Shown: one piece after another, positions 45,440 to 56,944 of the stretch
Position numbering within the stretch: position 1 is the stretch's first letter
Layout of the letters: each line of letters starts with the position of its first letter
From: Lampris incognitus
Lineage: Eukaryota > Chordata > Actinopteri > Lampriformes > Lampridae
Length of the DNA stretch: 64,000 nt
Assembly (NCBI RefSeq): GCF_029633865.1
Contig: NC_079213.1
Location: 92,754,814-92,818,813 of the forward strand
Direction: 5' to 3'
Notes under the pieces: model-generated
What the model was told of the DNA's origin: nothing
Seen by the model: the letters and a program-made list of their open reading frames with translations, nothing else
Databases searched by the model: none
Translations under genes and position numbers: made by a program

Positions 45440-48400
45440 TATAAAGGTTGTAATTGTGTAATTAGCCCCTCTAAAAGAAGGATTGATATGGCAATCAAAG
45501 GATTGCCATATCATCATCATCTGCCCAAAAACATGATAATTTAGAAAATAGGTTTCCAGTATTTAGATAATTTAGGACAGAGCCAGTACATGTGTGCCAG
45601 AGTAACAGGAAGCTGCTTACATCGGTCAAAAATAGTTTGCATTAGGATATATTTTGGCAAGTTTTACTTTGGAATAATGAAGATAATGTAGTCCTTTTAA
45701 CTGTATTAGCCCATGCCTAATGCATATTGATGCTGTGTGTACATACTTCAAGGCATCTTCCCACTGGTCTTCTGTTATGTCCAATCCCAAATCATTCTCC
45801 CGAGCAGATTTCAGAATAACTAGGGAAGTGTTCTGCAAACAAAATAAATAATCACCTACAAAGGATATTGCTGCTTTAGCTGAGGGATTGAAGGAGAACA
45901 AAGATTCCATGGATGTGTTAATGGGCAGTCTAGGAAAGGATGATATGTTGGATTTAATAAAATGGCGGATTTGAAGAAATGTAAAGAATTGAGTTTGTGG
46001 TAGACTAAATTTAATGTGCAACTGTACATAAGAGGGGAATATTCCATCAATATAAAGAGCTTTCATAGTTTCAATACAATTATGCTTCCATAACGCAAAT
46101 GAAGTGTCAATTATTGAGGGAGGAAAAAATTGGTTGAGGGACAGAGGAGCAAGAAGAAAACTACTTTGCCATCCAAACTGTTGCCTTATTTTAGACCATA
46201 TTTTAAGGGACTGTTACAATTGGATTATCCTTTGTATAATGTAAGGCAGAGGTAGTGAAGAGAAAACAAGTGCAGCTAAGGAGGTAGGGTAACGTGATGC
46301 TTGCTTCATCTGCAGCCAGGCTGAATCACTATCCGGGCTTGGATGGTTGGATCTAGAAGGAGAGGGCACGAATATTACAAGCCCAATAATAAAACTGAAA
46401 GTGGGGTAGTCCCATACCCCCACCAGGTTTAGGCCTTTGCAAAAAATAATTTCTTATTGTTTGTTTTTTTTTTTTCAAATAAAGTGTGTTATTATCTTAT
46501 CGATGTTTGTTTAAAAAAAGACGTTTTTATAAGGATCAGAATACACTGAAATAAAAACAAAAATTTTGGAAGTGTATTCATTTTAACAGCATTGATTATG
46601 CTTGCTAAGGAAATGGGGAGATGGGACCACATATCAAAGTCAGCAATTGTGCACTCAAGTAGTGTTTTAAAATTCAATTTAGGTAAGTCAGAAATGTTCC
46701 TTACAAAAGTCACGCCCAAGTATCTAAAGGAGATTGATAAACCTGTAAATGGGAATTGGGAATATGAGAGACCCTGGGCTTTGGTATTTATAGGATATAG
46801 TTTGCTCTTTGACAAATTTAGCTTGTAGCTGGAGACCCGACCATATTCCCTCAGAACAGACATAATAGTTGGTATTGGTTTAAGTGGATTTGCCACATAT
46901 CATTGGCATATGACACTTTGTGCTCCCCCTCCCCCCTATAGACCCCATCATAGCCATTTAAGGAGCGCAGGGCAATAGCCGAGGGCTCAATTGCAAGCAA
47001 AAATAATAGGGGAGAGGGGCCAACCTTATCTCGTCCCTTGATGTAAGGAAAGTGTGTCTATCTGAAGGACTTGGTCTGGACCGAAGAAAGAGGAGATACA
47101 TATAATAACTTAACCCACGAGATGAATTTTTCACCAAACCCAAACCTCTTGAGAACAGAGAAAATAAAGTCCCAGTCGACCCAGTTAAAAACCTTTTTGG
47201 CATCTAGCAAGAGAAGGACTTCCGGATGTTGAGCTAAAGGGCTCGATGAATATATGATATTGTGAAGATTGGAAAATAAAAATCTGTTTTTTTTTATAAA
47301 GCCTGTTTGATATGGTGCAATGATAGTAAGATGAACCTTTTCAAGATGGTAAGCAAGTATTTTGGCTAACAATTTTGTATTAACATTCAATAGACTGATC
47401 TCTCTGTAAGAACCTGGATCGAGTTGGTCCCTGTCCTCCTCCAAGCAAAAGTGAGATAGAGGCTTGATAAGATCTATAATGTAATGGATTACATTTATAT
47501 AGCTATTTATCTAGACACCCAAAGTGCTTCACAGAGAAGGGGGAAACTCACGTCAACCACTACTAATTTGTAGCACCCACCTGGGTGATACATGGCAGCC
47601 ATTTTGCACCAGAATGCTCACCATACATTAGCTTGAGGTGACCAGGGAGGAATCATTGAGCAAATTACACAGGGGGGTGGCCAGATGGAGAGAGCCAGGT
47701 TAGGAATTTTGCCAGGACACCGGGGGACCTCCTACTCCTGGGAATTTTTTGTTTGTTTGTTTTTTTGTTGTTGTTGTTGTTTTATTAGGACCAGGGGGAA
47801 GACTGCCCCCTACTGGCCACTTTCAGCAGCAACTCAGTTTTCACAGAGGTCTTCCATCAAGGTACTAGCCAAGTCCATACCTGCTTAGCTTCTGTTATTC
47901 GGCAGAGCCAGGGTACATGTTGGAATGGCTGTCGGTAGGTAGTGGGAATGGTCTTGGACTCATAAGCTTAATTAAGGGCATCAAGTAATAAAGGTGAGAG
48001 TAGCTTTGAAATGTCTTGTCGAACTTTGAGGTGAAACCATCAGGTCCTGGTGCTTTGGAACTCTGCATACTCCTGATTTAATTATTCTAGAGATATGGGC
48101 TCTTCAAGACAAGTTTTATCTCATCTATTGCAGGAATATTCGTTTTTTTAAGGGAAGCATTAATTACCACAGGATCTCCCTTTAACTCTGAAGAATAAAG
48201 TTATGAGTAAAATTATTTGAATTCATTATTAATCTCTTCTTGATCAGTTGTTTTGCAACTTGATTGATTGATTGCTGATGTACATATTTCAGTTATCAGT
48301 TTAGATGTGACTGATTGCCAAATCTGAAGGGCCAGTAATCTTCCTGGTCTTTCTTCCTGTTTATAATATTTATGTTTAGCCTGCAATAGCAATTTTGCAG

Positions 48401-49230
48401 TTTCTCCTGTGGTGAGGAGCTCAAATTCAGTTTGGAGGAAGAATATTCATGGTCTATGTCTAGAATCTGGTCTTTGATTTCAGATAGACTTTTTTGAGTT
48501 GTGTTTGATTAGATGCATTATAGGATATAATTTGGCCATGAATATAAGCTTTTAAAGCCTCCCAAAGGGTGCATTTGGATACTTCCCCATTATTTGTTGA
48601 AATAAAAAAATTCTATCTGAGCCAAAATGAAATCGGTTAATGATTTATCAGATAGTAATAGATTGTTTAAATACCATGTTGTAGACATATTTTTGTTTTG
48701 GAAGGCTAGTTGCAGTAAGTGTGCGGCATGGTCCGAGAGGACAATCAAAATCACAATGTTTAACTACAGAGAGGAATTTGCTGTCAGTGAGAAAATAATT
48801 GATGTGTGAGTACGAGTGACGCACCGGGGGGGGGGGGGGGGGTGAGCGGGCGACTGGATTTTTGAATTGCCAGGGGCCTGTCATCCCGTAAGTCTTAAGT
48901 GAAGATTCTATCAATTTAGCTGACTTAGATAGTGGCTGAATTGTCTTAGATGATCTATCCAGATTTGGATTGAGAATACAATTAAAATCACCTCCCATAT
49001 TCAAACTGTGAATTTAAATTAGGAATAGAAGCAAAGAATTCTGAGAAAAATTGCTCATCGTCATAATTTGGAGCGTGAATACTAACCAGAATAAGTGGAA
49101 CACTGTAGAGATGCCCTGTTACTAGAACAACTCTGCCTTGAGGATCTGTAGAGACATGAGAAGAAATAAAAGGAATTTTCTTGCTAATCAAGATGGCTGT
49201 CCCCCTGGATTTAAATTGAAATTACGAATG
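45440..49230 (-). mobile_element. L1-like LINE, degenerate
   Basis: Minus-strand pieces in the order endonuclease, RT, C-terminus. Endonuclease (49230-48650): S-I-H-A-P-N-Y-D-D and G-G-D-F-N-C. Reverse transcriptase (47444-47058): Y-R-E-I-S-L-L-N-V-N-T-K-L-L-A-K, Q-T-G-F-I-K, L-L-L-D-A-K-K-V-F-N-W-V-D-W-D, where the motif A Asp/Phe pair is partly changed. Downstream pieces are at 46896-46492 (S-K-L-Y-P-I, F-R-Y-L-G-V) and 46066-45626. Many frame breaks. The 5' end is truncated inside the endonuclease. It lies antisense to cep350 in the putative first intron. Confidence 0.85.
47475..47890 (+). repeat. Interspersed repeat nested in the L1-like LINE
   Basis: Interrupts the LINE between its RT pieces. 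It shows ACATTTATATAGCTATTTATCT, CACCCAAAGTGCTTCACAGA, GTAGCACCCACCTGGGTGAT and ATGGCAGCCATTTTGC, a known-looking fish repeat pattern, ending near a CCCCCTACTGGCCAC motif. Boundaries approximate. Confidence 0.6.
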
Positions 49231-49439
49231 AAACACTTGCCCTACCCAACCCTTGCGTAGGCGGAATTGATCAGCACACACATAACCACAGAACTGTGAT
49301 ATATAAAAGATAACACATAATTGTGAAAATCACAAACATATTAACATATTAAATGGAATGTAGACAAACCACTCAAAATAAGCAAAAACAAAATCTCTTA
49401 GAAGCCAATATTATGATGTTTGGAAATACTAAGTAATGT

Positions 49440-49620
49440 AATGTGGCAATTTAAATACATTATATTACAGTCTTTAGCCGATGCTTTTATCTAAAGCGAC
49501 TTACAATAAATGCATTTAACTTAGGAAATCAGGAGAACTACTAGTCGTCAGAGGTCATAAGTGCATCTAAACAAGCACCTAAGAGCAAAACCAGTGCTAA
49601 AGTAAAAGTGCAAGAAAGAG
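49440..49620 (+). repeat. Interspersed repeat fragment
   Basis: Contains TTTAGCCGATGCTTTTATCT AAAGCGACTTACA and GAACTACTAGTCGTCAGAGG TCATAAGTGCATCTAAAC, motifs that recur widely in fish genomes. Family not assigned. Confidence 0.55.
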
Positions 49621-50287
49621 ATTTTTTTTTTAAATGATTGAATACAATAAGTGCTAAGAACAAGTAACAGGGTAGTAGTTCTTAAAGAGGTGAGTTTTCA
49701 ACCCAAGTCTGATCTACCATCTCATTAGCAATATGACGAAGAGACTTATTCCTTGTCCCTGTGATGTTCATCACCGATCAATCTCACATACGAGCCTAGC
49801 ATTAGAGCTAGTCAATATTAGCTTGCTAGCCAGCTAAAACAATAACAGTGACTGCGGTTTTAGCATTAGTGCCAAATTTCACACGAGTGATTGGAATAGC
49901 AATAATTATTTAAGGTTAACTGTTGTAGCTAATCGAAAGGATCTAGAGCAACATGAATAACGTTATCAACGAATAGGGTTAATTTGCAGTCATACCTTAC
50001 TCATCTGTGATGGCCTTTATGAAAACAAACAAAAAGTCAGTGGGTTAGCCATAACATTGTTCATATCAATACCATATGTCCAGCTAGCAAAATGGCCTTT
50101 AGAATAGATGAATGTCAGTGTTCAGTCAATCGTTTGTCTGTTGGCATCTTCCAGCTAGTACGAAATGGGCTCAGGTACTATGTTCCTTTCTTTAATTAAC
50201 TTTTTTATGTGTTGTTCTATCAAACATGGTCACAGAGTGTTTGTGGCTTTTTGCTTACTGTCTCTGCTGTTTTAACGTTGGTCACAG

Positions 50288-50376
50288 GTCAACAGGAGAG
50301 ATGAAGAGCAGCAAGAGGACTGACATCTCTGTTAATAGCTCTGCACAACAGGCTGTTGGCCAGGGCAGTGGTGGAG
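50288..50376 (+). CDS. cep350: cep350 first coding exon
   Basis: Acceptor CACAG ends at 50287; 13 UTR bases precede the ATG at 50301 (context GAGAGATGA). Coding starts M-K-S-S-K-R-T-D. The donor GTGCAT is weak. It ends one base into a codon. Confidence 0.85.
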
Positions 50377-53300
50377 GTGCATACAGTTTCTATTTCTTTG
50401 GATTCTGTTTGATTGGCCGTACAAAACTTATGTTATGCTCTGATAAATTACTTTCTAAGAAAACTGAAATGCATGAGATGAATGACTTTGCATAAATTGA
50501 TTTACACTGCGGGATCTTAAATATCTGTGCCATGATTTGTTTTTCTCATGTCTTTTTCAGAGCTGACAGCTGCATGGAAAAGTCTGGCACAGTCAAAAGC
50601 TGCTGTAAGTACACACTAAGTGAACCCTAACTGTGTAATGAGGTTTTGTTTTTGTTGTTTTTTTTTTTTTTTTTTAGTTTTTGAGTGATGGGTGTAATGT
50701 GCTATCTCTACTGCACACCTGAGAGGAAAGAGGTGACCTCATTTCATTTTTTTTTTAAATCATCCAAGGAATGTGACTGATGTATTTTCTTCTCTAAAGT
50801 TGCGGCACATAGAAAACCACCTGGAGGTAGCTCCAGGGACAGGGGTTCTCCTGGACTCTGTGATGGACTCCAAAAAGAGCTCCTCAGGCTCTTCCAGGAA
50901 AGTTAGTCGCAGGGGTATGTATTCTTGAATTTTAAACAAAGTAGAGTCTGAGATCATATTATTATTTGGGAGCGTTGTATTTTAAAGAAATTACAAGCTT
51001 ACAAGTTATAAATCCAGAAAATTAAAGATTTTGCTTCTATATGACCAGCCCGCAGCTAATAAAGGCAATAACCAATTAAGAGTGAGTAAAATGCATTTGA
51101 TGAAACCACTGAGTTTCATCACTCAGTGGTTTCATCAAATGCATTTGATTCACTCTTAATTGGTTATTGCCTTTATTAGCTGCAGTGTGGTCATATAAGC
51201 CTAACACCACTGAGTACCTAGAAAAAGATTTGACACTTGCATTTAACAAAACCATTGTTTGTGGGGCACTCCGGTGGCTCACCTGGTAGAGTGCGTACCA
51301 CATAAGGCTGAGTCCTGACTGCTGCGGCCTGGGTTCAAATCCGGCCCGGGCCCTTTGCTGCATGTTATCTCCTCTCTCTCCCCTGCTTTTCCTGTCTCGC
51401 TCTACTATCAAATAAAGGCAGAAAATGGCAAAAAAAAAAATTGAATTGAATTGAACATGAGGTTCTAACTCTGTGTTTCCTGTCTCACAAGGACGACAAG
51501 TGGATGACATGGGAGGCTCGCCAAAATGGAGGGGGCGTGATCATCAAAGCCCAGAGAAGAGCAGCTCTCGCAGTCCTCTGAGAAACACCACCCAGGACAG
51601 CAATGTCCGCAGGAACAATAATGTGGAGTTCAGGGAACCACTAGCCTCCTACAGGTACACACAGAAAACGCTGCCACGAAACCTCCCCAGCCACATCTCC
51701 CTGGAGACATTATCAGACTGATTTGAATTTATATTCTCTGGTGTGGAGACACTGAACTGCCAAGATTGTTAATTTCTCTTCAGGGCTGTGAGATTTTTGT
51801 TTCTTGTCTTGCTGCTTCAGTTGGTTTTTTGTTTATTCTCCCTCAATCCAAAGAGCTGTTTTAGACACATAACAGGCTGGCCTTGAGCTGCTTTAGTACA
51901 CAGAACTCCATTAAGAGACCATATGCTCTTGACATCCCCTGCTTGAATAGCTTACTTGCCTCAACAATAAGGGTTTTAAGTTCTCCTTAATAAAAGGATT
52001 AATAGTCTTCAGGTCTTCAGTCTTCAGGTCAGGTCAGTCTTCTAAAAGTCTTCAAGACTTTGTTCAAAACAACAACCTATATCAAACTACAACTATTGCA
52101 TTCTAATAATAATGCTTTTGATATAGTAATATATTTATTACTGCCAGCTGTCCAAGGACAATTATAATTGTTATGATTGTTTGCTAAGACGAATTGAACA
52201 CCAGGTTTCTGCTTGTTACTAAATTTGGAAACTTTTCAGTCAGGTTACAAATGAGTCCTTAGCCTACACTGTGATTTATGTAGAAATATAAATCCAGCAA
52301 ATTTTGCTTTCGTCGTGTTTTTTATAAGATGCATATAGAGCAATGCTACCGGAGTGCAGGATCTACGCAGGCAGCATGTGTTAGAAATTAATGCAAGTAA
52401 CATGGGGATTATTCCTCACCTAACAGCAGTGACAAGCTTCTTCCTTAGAGTAATTCTCAAATTTAAGGCTGAAAATTAAGCCCTTTCACTGTGCAATTAA
52501 TTTGGTTTAATTTTTCAAGCACCGTCTAGCAGGAACAAATGAAAAGTTGATTGTCTGTTAAGATTTGAGAAACACTGAAAATAATTCGATGTTCTGGTTT
52601 CATTTTTTTCTGTGTTATTATGCAGAGACAATCACTAGTAATCTGTTGAAGTGCATCTCAGCATGAATGAGGGGGATGTAAGAATTGCAGTCTGACTCTC
52701 AATCATTGTTCTGTTAGAAGATTCACGTTTGAGCTCCAAAAAATATATGCCAACCAGCCCCTTTGCAAATATTCTCTTAGCCACCCATAAATTTGCTCTC
52801 AGTGTACTCCCAGCAAGTGGTAAATTAAGTGCAAATCTTCATCCTCTTCCTGATTCCATGTAATCTGGTTCTCCTCCAGGGAGGCCACCCCTCCACCACT
52901 GCTTCCTTCACAGCTGGAGGCCTACAGCCGGCAGTCAGTGCCTGGGTTATCCTACCCATCCTCTCAGTCTGTCCCAGATCCACTCCTCAGTCATCTGGTC
53001 TACCAGAGAGACACTAGAGACATACAGACAGCTAGGGACCTGGACAGCACACATTCCTCAGCTCTAGATGGCACTGAGGTCCGCTACCTCAATGACAGGC
53101 CAGCCCTGGATGCTCTGAGAACTCTGGTACAGTCATATCCCATTGGCACCAAGGTCTGTGACAGGGAGGGGGCCACAGAGGGCAGTAGGCCCAAAGCACA
53201 ACTTACCCAGAGCATGGATAGCGAAGCAGCAGCCTCTCCCCCTGCTCCAGTCCCAGGCTCCATCGGGCGAGATGAGAGCTCTGCCTCCTCCAGCCCTGCT

Positions 53301-56232
53301 TCTGCCTCCCAGAAGCTGGAGAACCTACGGAGGCGGCAACCTGACAATAAGCTGGAGAAGCTCAAAGAACGTATTCGCAGGCAGAGAGAACACCTGGAGA
53401 AGGCCGCAGAGCGAGACAGGCTGCTGGGTTACCTGGAACAGCCTATACTGGGAGCTGTGGATAGCAGCATTGGTGTTACTACCAATATGCCCACGGCTAA
53501 AATCCGGAAAGTAGCAGCAGCGCCACCTGCACCGGTATACAGAGGTATCCTGGCTGTTGCATCCTATCCAAACTCTTAATGTTAATATGCCCTTGATGAA
53601 TGTTATAGCCAAACAATTGATTTTTTAGTGATATTTTGGTGGTTTTGGAGGATTGATTTCAGTGATGCAATACAAAACACACCGCCACAGTTAGTTTTTT
53701 TGATTGGGTTTCTTTCCTCTTCGTATGTCTTCCCAGGTTTCAACAGTAGTGAGACAAAGATCAAGACTCCTGATGGAAAAGTTTGGAAGGAAGAGGAGTT
53801 CCACAACCTGAGCAGAGAGATCTACAGAGACCTGTCACAGCGGTTTTCTGGTGAGCATAGAAATCAAACACATTGGCAGATTCTCTTAATTATTCTCATC
53901 ATTCTTTGTCTGTTGCGCTTGCTGCTGTATGTCACTCATGTAACCTGTGCATGCTACACTTAATGTCACCTGCATTAATTGGCTTGTAGTGGTCAGTTGA
54001 GCACAAACTTGGTAGACTACTTGTCAATAAGCTGTAGAAGTCACAGTAGATATATGCGGTCAAATGGTGCATTTGGCCAGCTGTGCTGTCTCTTCATTGG
54101 CTCAAAACCTGGGACATGCAGAGAATTACTAGTTATCGACTGGTTTCAAAGGACAGAGACTAGTTGACATCTAAGGGACTGCTCAGACAAAAATGTATTG
54201 CAACATAAAGAAACTCAAGTGTTCCATTTTTTTCTGTCACCCAATACCCCCGCTTACACTTGGGGTTTTGGCTGAGTGGTGCAACGCATGTTGTGTTAAA
54301 TGAGTACAAGTGTGAGGAATAATAAAAGTTGAAAATGTTTCAACTGTTGACCTGCAGTAATGCAGATCACTTGTCATCGAATATCAGGCAACCAACGAAA
54401 GCAGGAGAACAAGGGGCAAGCAAAATGCTGCCAACAACGGAGAAGAATTTAATTCTTTCGGGGGTGTCCGGGTGAAGTAGCAGTCTATTCTGTTGCCTAC
54501 CAACATGGGGATCGCCTGTTCGAATCCCTGTGTTACCTCCAGTTTGGTCGGGCGTCCCTACAGACCCAGTTGACCGTGTCTGCGGGTGGGAAGCCGGTCG
54601 CTGCACTAGCGCCTCCTCTGGTCGGTCAGGACGTCTGTTCATGGGGGAGGGGAACAGAGGGGAATAGCGTGAGCGTCCCACGTGCTGTGTTCTCCTGGTG
54701 AAAGTCCTCGCTGTCAGGTGAAAAGAAGCGGCGGGTGACTCCCCATGTATTGGAGGAGATGTGGTAGTCTGCAGCCCTCCCCAGATCAGCAGAGGGGGTG
54801 GAGCAGCGAATGGGACAGCTCGGAAGAGTGGGGTAATTGTCCGGGTACAACTGGGGGGGGGGGGGTGTAAAAAAAAACCCGAATGAAATTCTGTCTATGT
54901 ATGATGACTTTATTTTGTATAATTTATTTTCCTGAGATTATCCCAATATTGCTATATTATTATCACAATTATAATGAAGTCTTATGGTTCAGCAGGACTG
55001 GTTGCCTCCCAGTAGTTTGTGGTCTACTCAGAGTAGACAGGCAAACTGCTCTATGTTAAAATCCTATTACGTCTCTCACTGAAAATGAAATGTTGCCCCT
55101 TAACTACGTAGGCAACAGTGTCCCACTTTGAGGACATTTGAGTAAAGCTTTGAATGAGAATAAGACAGTGGAGGCCTGGGTGTCCTCATATGATTCAGGG
55201 ATATGTTTGAGAGGAATGTATGTGGTTAGGGTTTCTCTGTAGCAGATTTTCCAGGCATATTGCCACAACCACAGCAGAGCGGCTCTGTTCTCTCCTGTAC
55301 TTAAAACTACTCATTTCTCCTGAGACGTTCTTTCTGACCTGCTTAGGTCGATGCATGTTCACGGGCTCCAATACAGGTTAGGAGACCCCATTCCTGCTTA
55401 CTGATGTCACCAATCAATGTCAGACACTCCTGACCCAAATAACTACTGTATAGTTTTGATTAGGTGAATTCCTCAGTTATCAAAGTGATCGGCTAAACTG
55501 AAATGTACTCAGTATTGGAATGCAACAAAGTGTCTGACTATAGTTTATTGAAAATGTAAAACAAACCTGGTTTAAATGCTCTCAGTGTTATTACCACTCA
55601 AATAACACTGAGGGCCAATGAAAAAAAAAACGGTTTTATATTTTATTTCTGTAACTTATAAAACAAAATAAGAAAAACGTTCTTGAAAAAACAACATAAA
55701 ATATTCATGCCCATCTTGTACATATTGGTCTGTTTTTTTTTTTAAGGTAGCCTTACCAATTTAAGTCTTGGGAGAAAAAAAAACAGGTCCTGCTGGTTCA
55801 CCATAGTAAATCAGCCAGGAACCCACAAAAAATTGTGTGTCAGTGTCCAAATCCATCAGCAGCTGTTTTATATTGAAGAACTCAGCACGCCAAGAATTAC
55901 ATTTTAAAAAAATGCCTCACACATATCATTTGATTTCCAATTTCAGGGCCTTTTTTAAGTGGAGCTTAATGTCCATGTTTCATCCAACAGCTCTGATTTG
56001 ATTTGTTTATACCATGCAGAAGTATTTGTTTGCTATCCCTCCATTTACATTCACGGTTATCCCGCTGATGCCTTGTGGCTCATTCCTATGTTTGATTTGT
56101 GTACAGAAAGCACCAGATCCAGGCACCAACAGCAGAGAGAACAGAGGCCAGCAGACAGGTCCAAAGAAAGGAAGCCATCCAAACCAGTCAGGAAGGTCCA
56201 GAAAGTTGCCTCTGGCTCAGACACCAGACCAG
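50301..56232 (+). CDS. cep350: Centrosome-associated protein 350, N-terminal exons (gene continues beyond the window)
   Basis: Seven coding exons: 50301-50376, 50561-50604, 50800-50914, 51492-51654, 52880-53544, 53737-53850 and 56107-56232. All have AG acceptors and GT donors, and their phases agree throughout, giving 434 codons plus one base. Recognition rests on blocks I know from vertebrate CEP350: L-R-H-I-E-N-x-L-E-V-A-P, L-D-S-V-M-D-x-K-K-S-S, E-F-R-E-P-L-A-S-Y-R, N-S-S-E-T-K-I-K-T-P-D-G-K-V-W-K and P-V-R-K-V-Q-K-V-A. CEP350 is a very large (over 3000 residues in mammals) centrosome and microtubule-anchoring protein. The large exon includes a basic heptad-like coiled-coil stretch (K-L-E-K-L-K-E-R-I-R-R-Q-R-E). 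The CAP-Gly region must lie outside the window. Confidence 0.9.
50561..50604 (+). CDS. cep350: cep350 coding exon 2
   Basis: A 44-bp micro-exon (TCTTTTTCAG acceptor, GTAAGT donor) encoding E-L-T-A-A-W-K-S-L-A-Q-S-K-A-A. It ends on a codon boundary. Confidence 0.88.
50800..50914 (+). CDS. cep350: cep350 coding exon 3
   Basis: CTAAAG acceptor, GTATGT donor. Encodes the best-conserved N-terminal block, L-R-H-I-E-N-H-L-E-V-A-P through S-R-K-V-S-R-R. A plus-one phase carries into the next exon. Confidence 0.92.
51038..51197. repeat. Long near-perfect foldback (inverted repeat) in a cep350 intron
   Basis: Two 76-nt arms (51038-51113 and 51122-51197) are reverse complements at about 71 positions, separated by only 8 nt (TTTCATCA). 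Mismatches cluster in two small patches. Transcribed in the intron, it would form a long hairpin. It may be a foldback transposon or a local inverted duplication. Confidence 0.92.
51263..51440 (+). mobile_element. tRNA-derived SINE, family B
   Basis: Head GGCTCACCTGGTAGAGTGCG with B box GGGTTCAAATCC, a CT-rich short body (CTCTCTCCCCTGCTTTTCCTG), then CAAATAAAGGCAGAAAATGG and an A-run. It is unrelated to family A. Confidence 0.85.
51492..51654 (+). CDS. cep350: cep350 coding exon 4
   Basis: CACAAG acceptor, GTACAC donor. Encodes R-Q-V-D-D-M-G-G, a Ser/Arg-rich stretch and the conserved E-F-R-E-P-L-A-S-Y. It ends two bases into the Arg codon. Confidence 0.9.
51721..52879. other. cep350 intron, nothing recognised
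   Basis: AT-rich intronic sequence ending in a pyrimidine-rich acceptor (TTCTCCTCCAG) at 52879. Confidence 0.6.
52880..53544 (+). CDS. cep350: cep350 coding exon 5 (large)
   Basis: 665 bp. Contains the conserved R-Y-L-N-D-R-P-A-L-D-A-L-R block, a Ser/Ala/Pro-rich linker, a basic helical region (residues K-L-E-N-L-R-R-R-Q-P through H-L-E-K-A-A-E-R-D-R) and A-K-I-R-K-V-A-A-A-P-P-A-P-V-Y-R-G at its end. Donor GTATCC. Confidence 0.93.
53737..53850 (+). CDS. cep350: cep350 coding exon 6
   Basis: TTCCCAG acceptor, GTGAGC donor. Encodes F-N-S-S-E-T-K-I-K-T-P-D-G-K-V-W-K and F-H-N-L-S-R-E-I-Y-R-D-L, a strongly conserved CEP350 block. Confidence 0.93.
54468..54868 (+). mobile_element. tRNA-derived SINE, family A copy 5
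   Basis: Head GGTGTCCGGGTGAAGTAGC with B box TGTTCGAATCCC, and the full body including CTGTCAGGTGAAAAGAAGCG and GGTAATTGTCCGGGTACAAC, ending in a poly-G/A run. The A box is degraded. It lies in a cep350 intron, in sense orientation. Confidence 0.87.
54869..56106. other. cep350 intron, nothing recognised
   Basis: AT-rich intronic sequence with several A-runs, ending at the GTACAG acceptor at 56106. Confidence 0.6.
56107..56232 (+). CDS. cep350: cep350 coding exon 7 (last in window)
   Basis: Acceptor TGTACAG, donor GTATGA. A very basic stretch ending K-P-V-R-K-V-Q-K-V-A-S-G-S-D-T-R-P. It ends one base into a codon; the next exon is outside the window. Confidence 0.9.
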
Positions 56233-56944
56233 GTATGATATTAAATCTGAAATTTGATATTATATCATAATACCTGTATGATATTTAAGCTGACCCTTAA
56301 TAAATTGTTATTTTATCCATCTTGATTATGGAGTCAGGTTTATATAATACTAACCAGCATCTTTACCATGGTTGAAGACACTTCCCAATTTCCATATTAC
56401 ACTGTTGAATTTTGTTGACTGGGTTGGACAAACACTGGTGCAGTGGCAAACACATTTGTGTTGGAAACAACTCCAGCAGGAAAAATGATTGAAACGTGAT
56501 GCTGATGTGGCCTTGCTTTTGTTGGACAAACATTATTACTGCAGTATATTTTTACGATATGTTTTGAAGAAGTTTGTAAAACCCTGCATTGGTTTTGGTC
56601 CGAGGATCCCATGTTTACATACTAGGTGCGGGTTATTTACTGATGAGTTTATGGCTCAGGAGCAACAATAGCTACTACACCTTGTTTGTAGTTCAAGAAA
56701 ATCAGTTTCAACAGGCATATGTCTCCTGCCTCCTACATCGAAATGTATTGGAACATTGATCTACTGTATTATTGATTGTCTAGCAGCACTGCCATACTGT
56801 CATTAAGTTTCAAATAAATAGAATAATGAAAACTCACAGTTTGCAGGTTTAAAATCCCTGACATGTTTTTTTAATTTTTTTTTTTAGTTAAGAATAGTGG
56901 GCAGTCTCTGCACTTAATAGTTTTTTTATGTATGTAGTTAGTTC
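56233..56944. other. cep350 intron, nothing recognised
   Basis: No repeat or exon recognised before the LINE 3' end. Confidence 0.5.
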
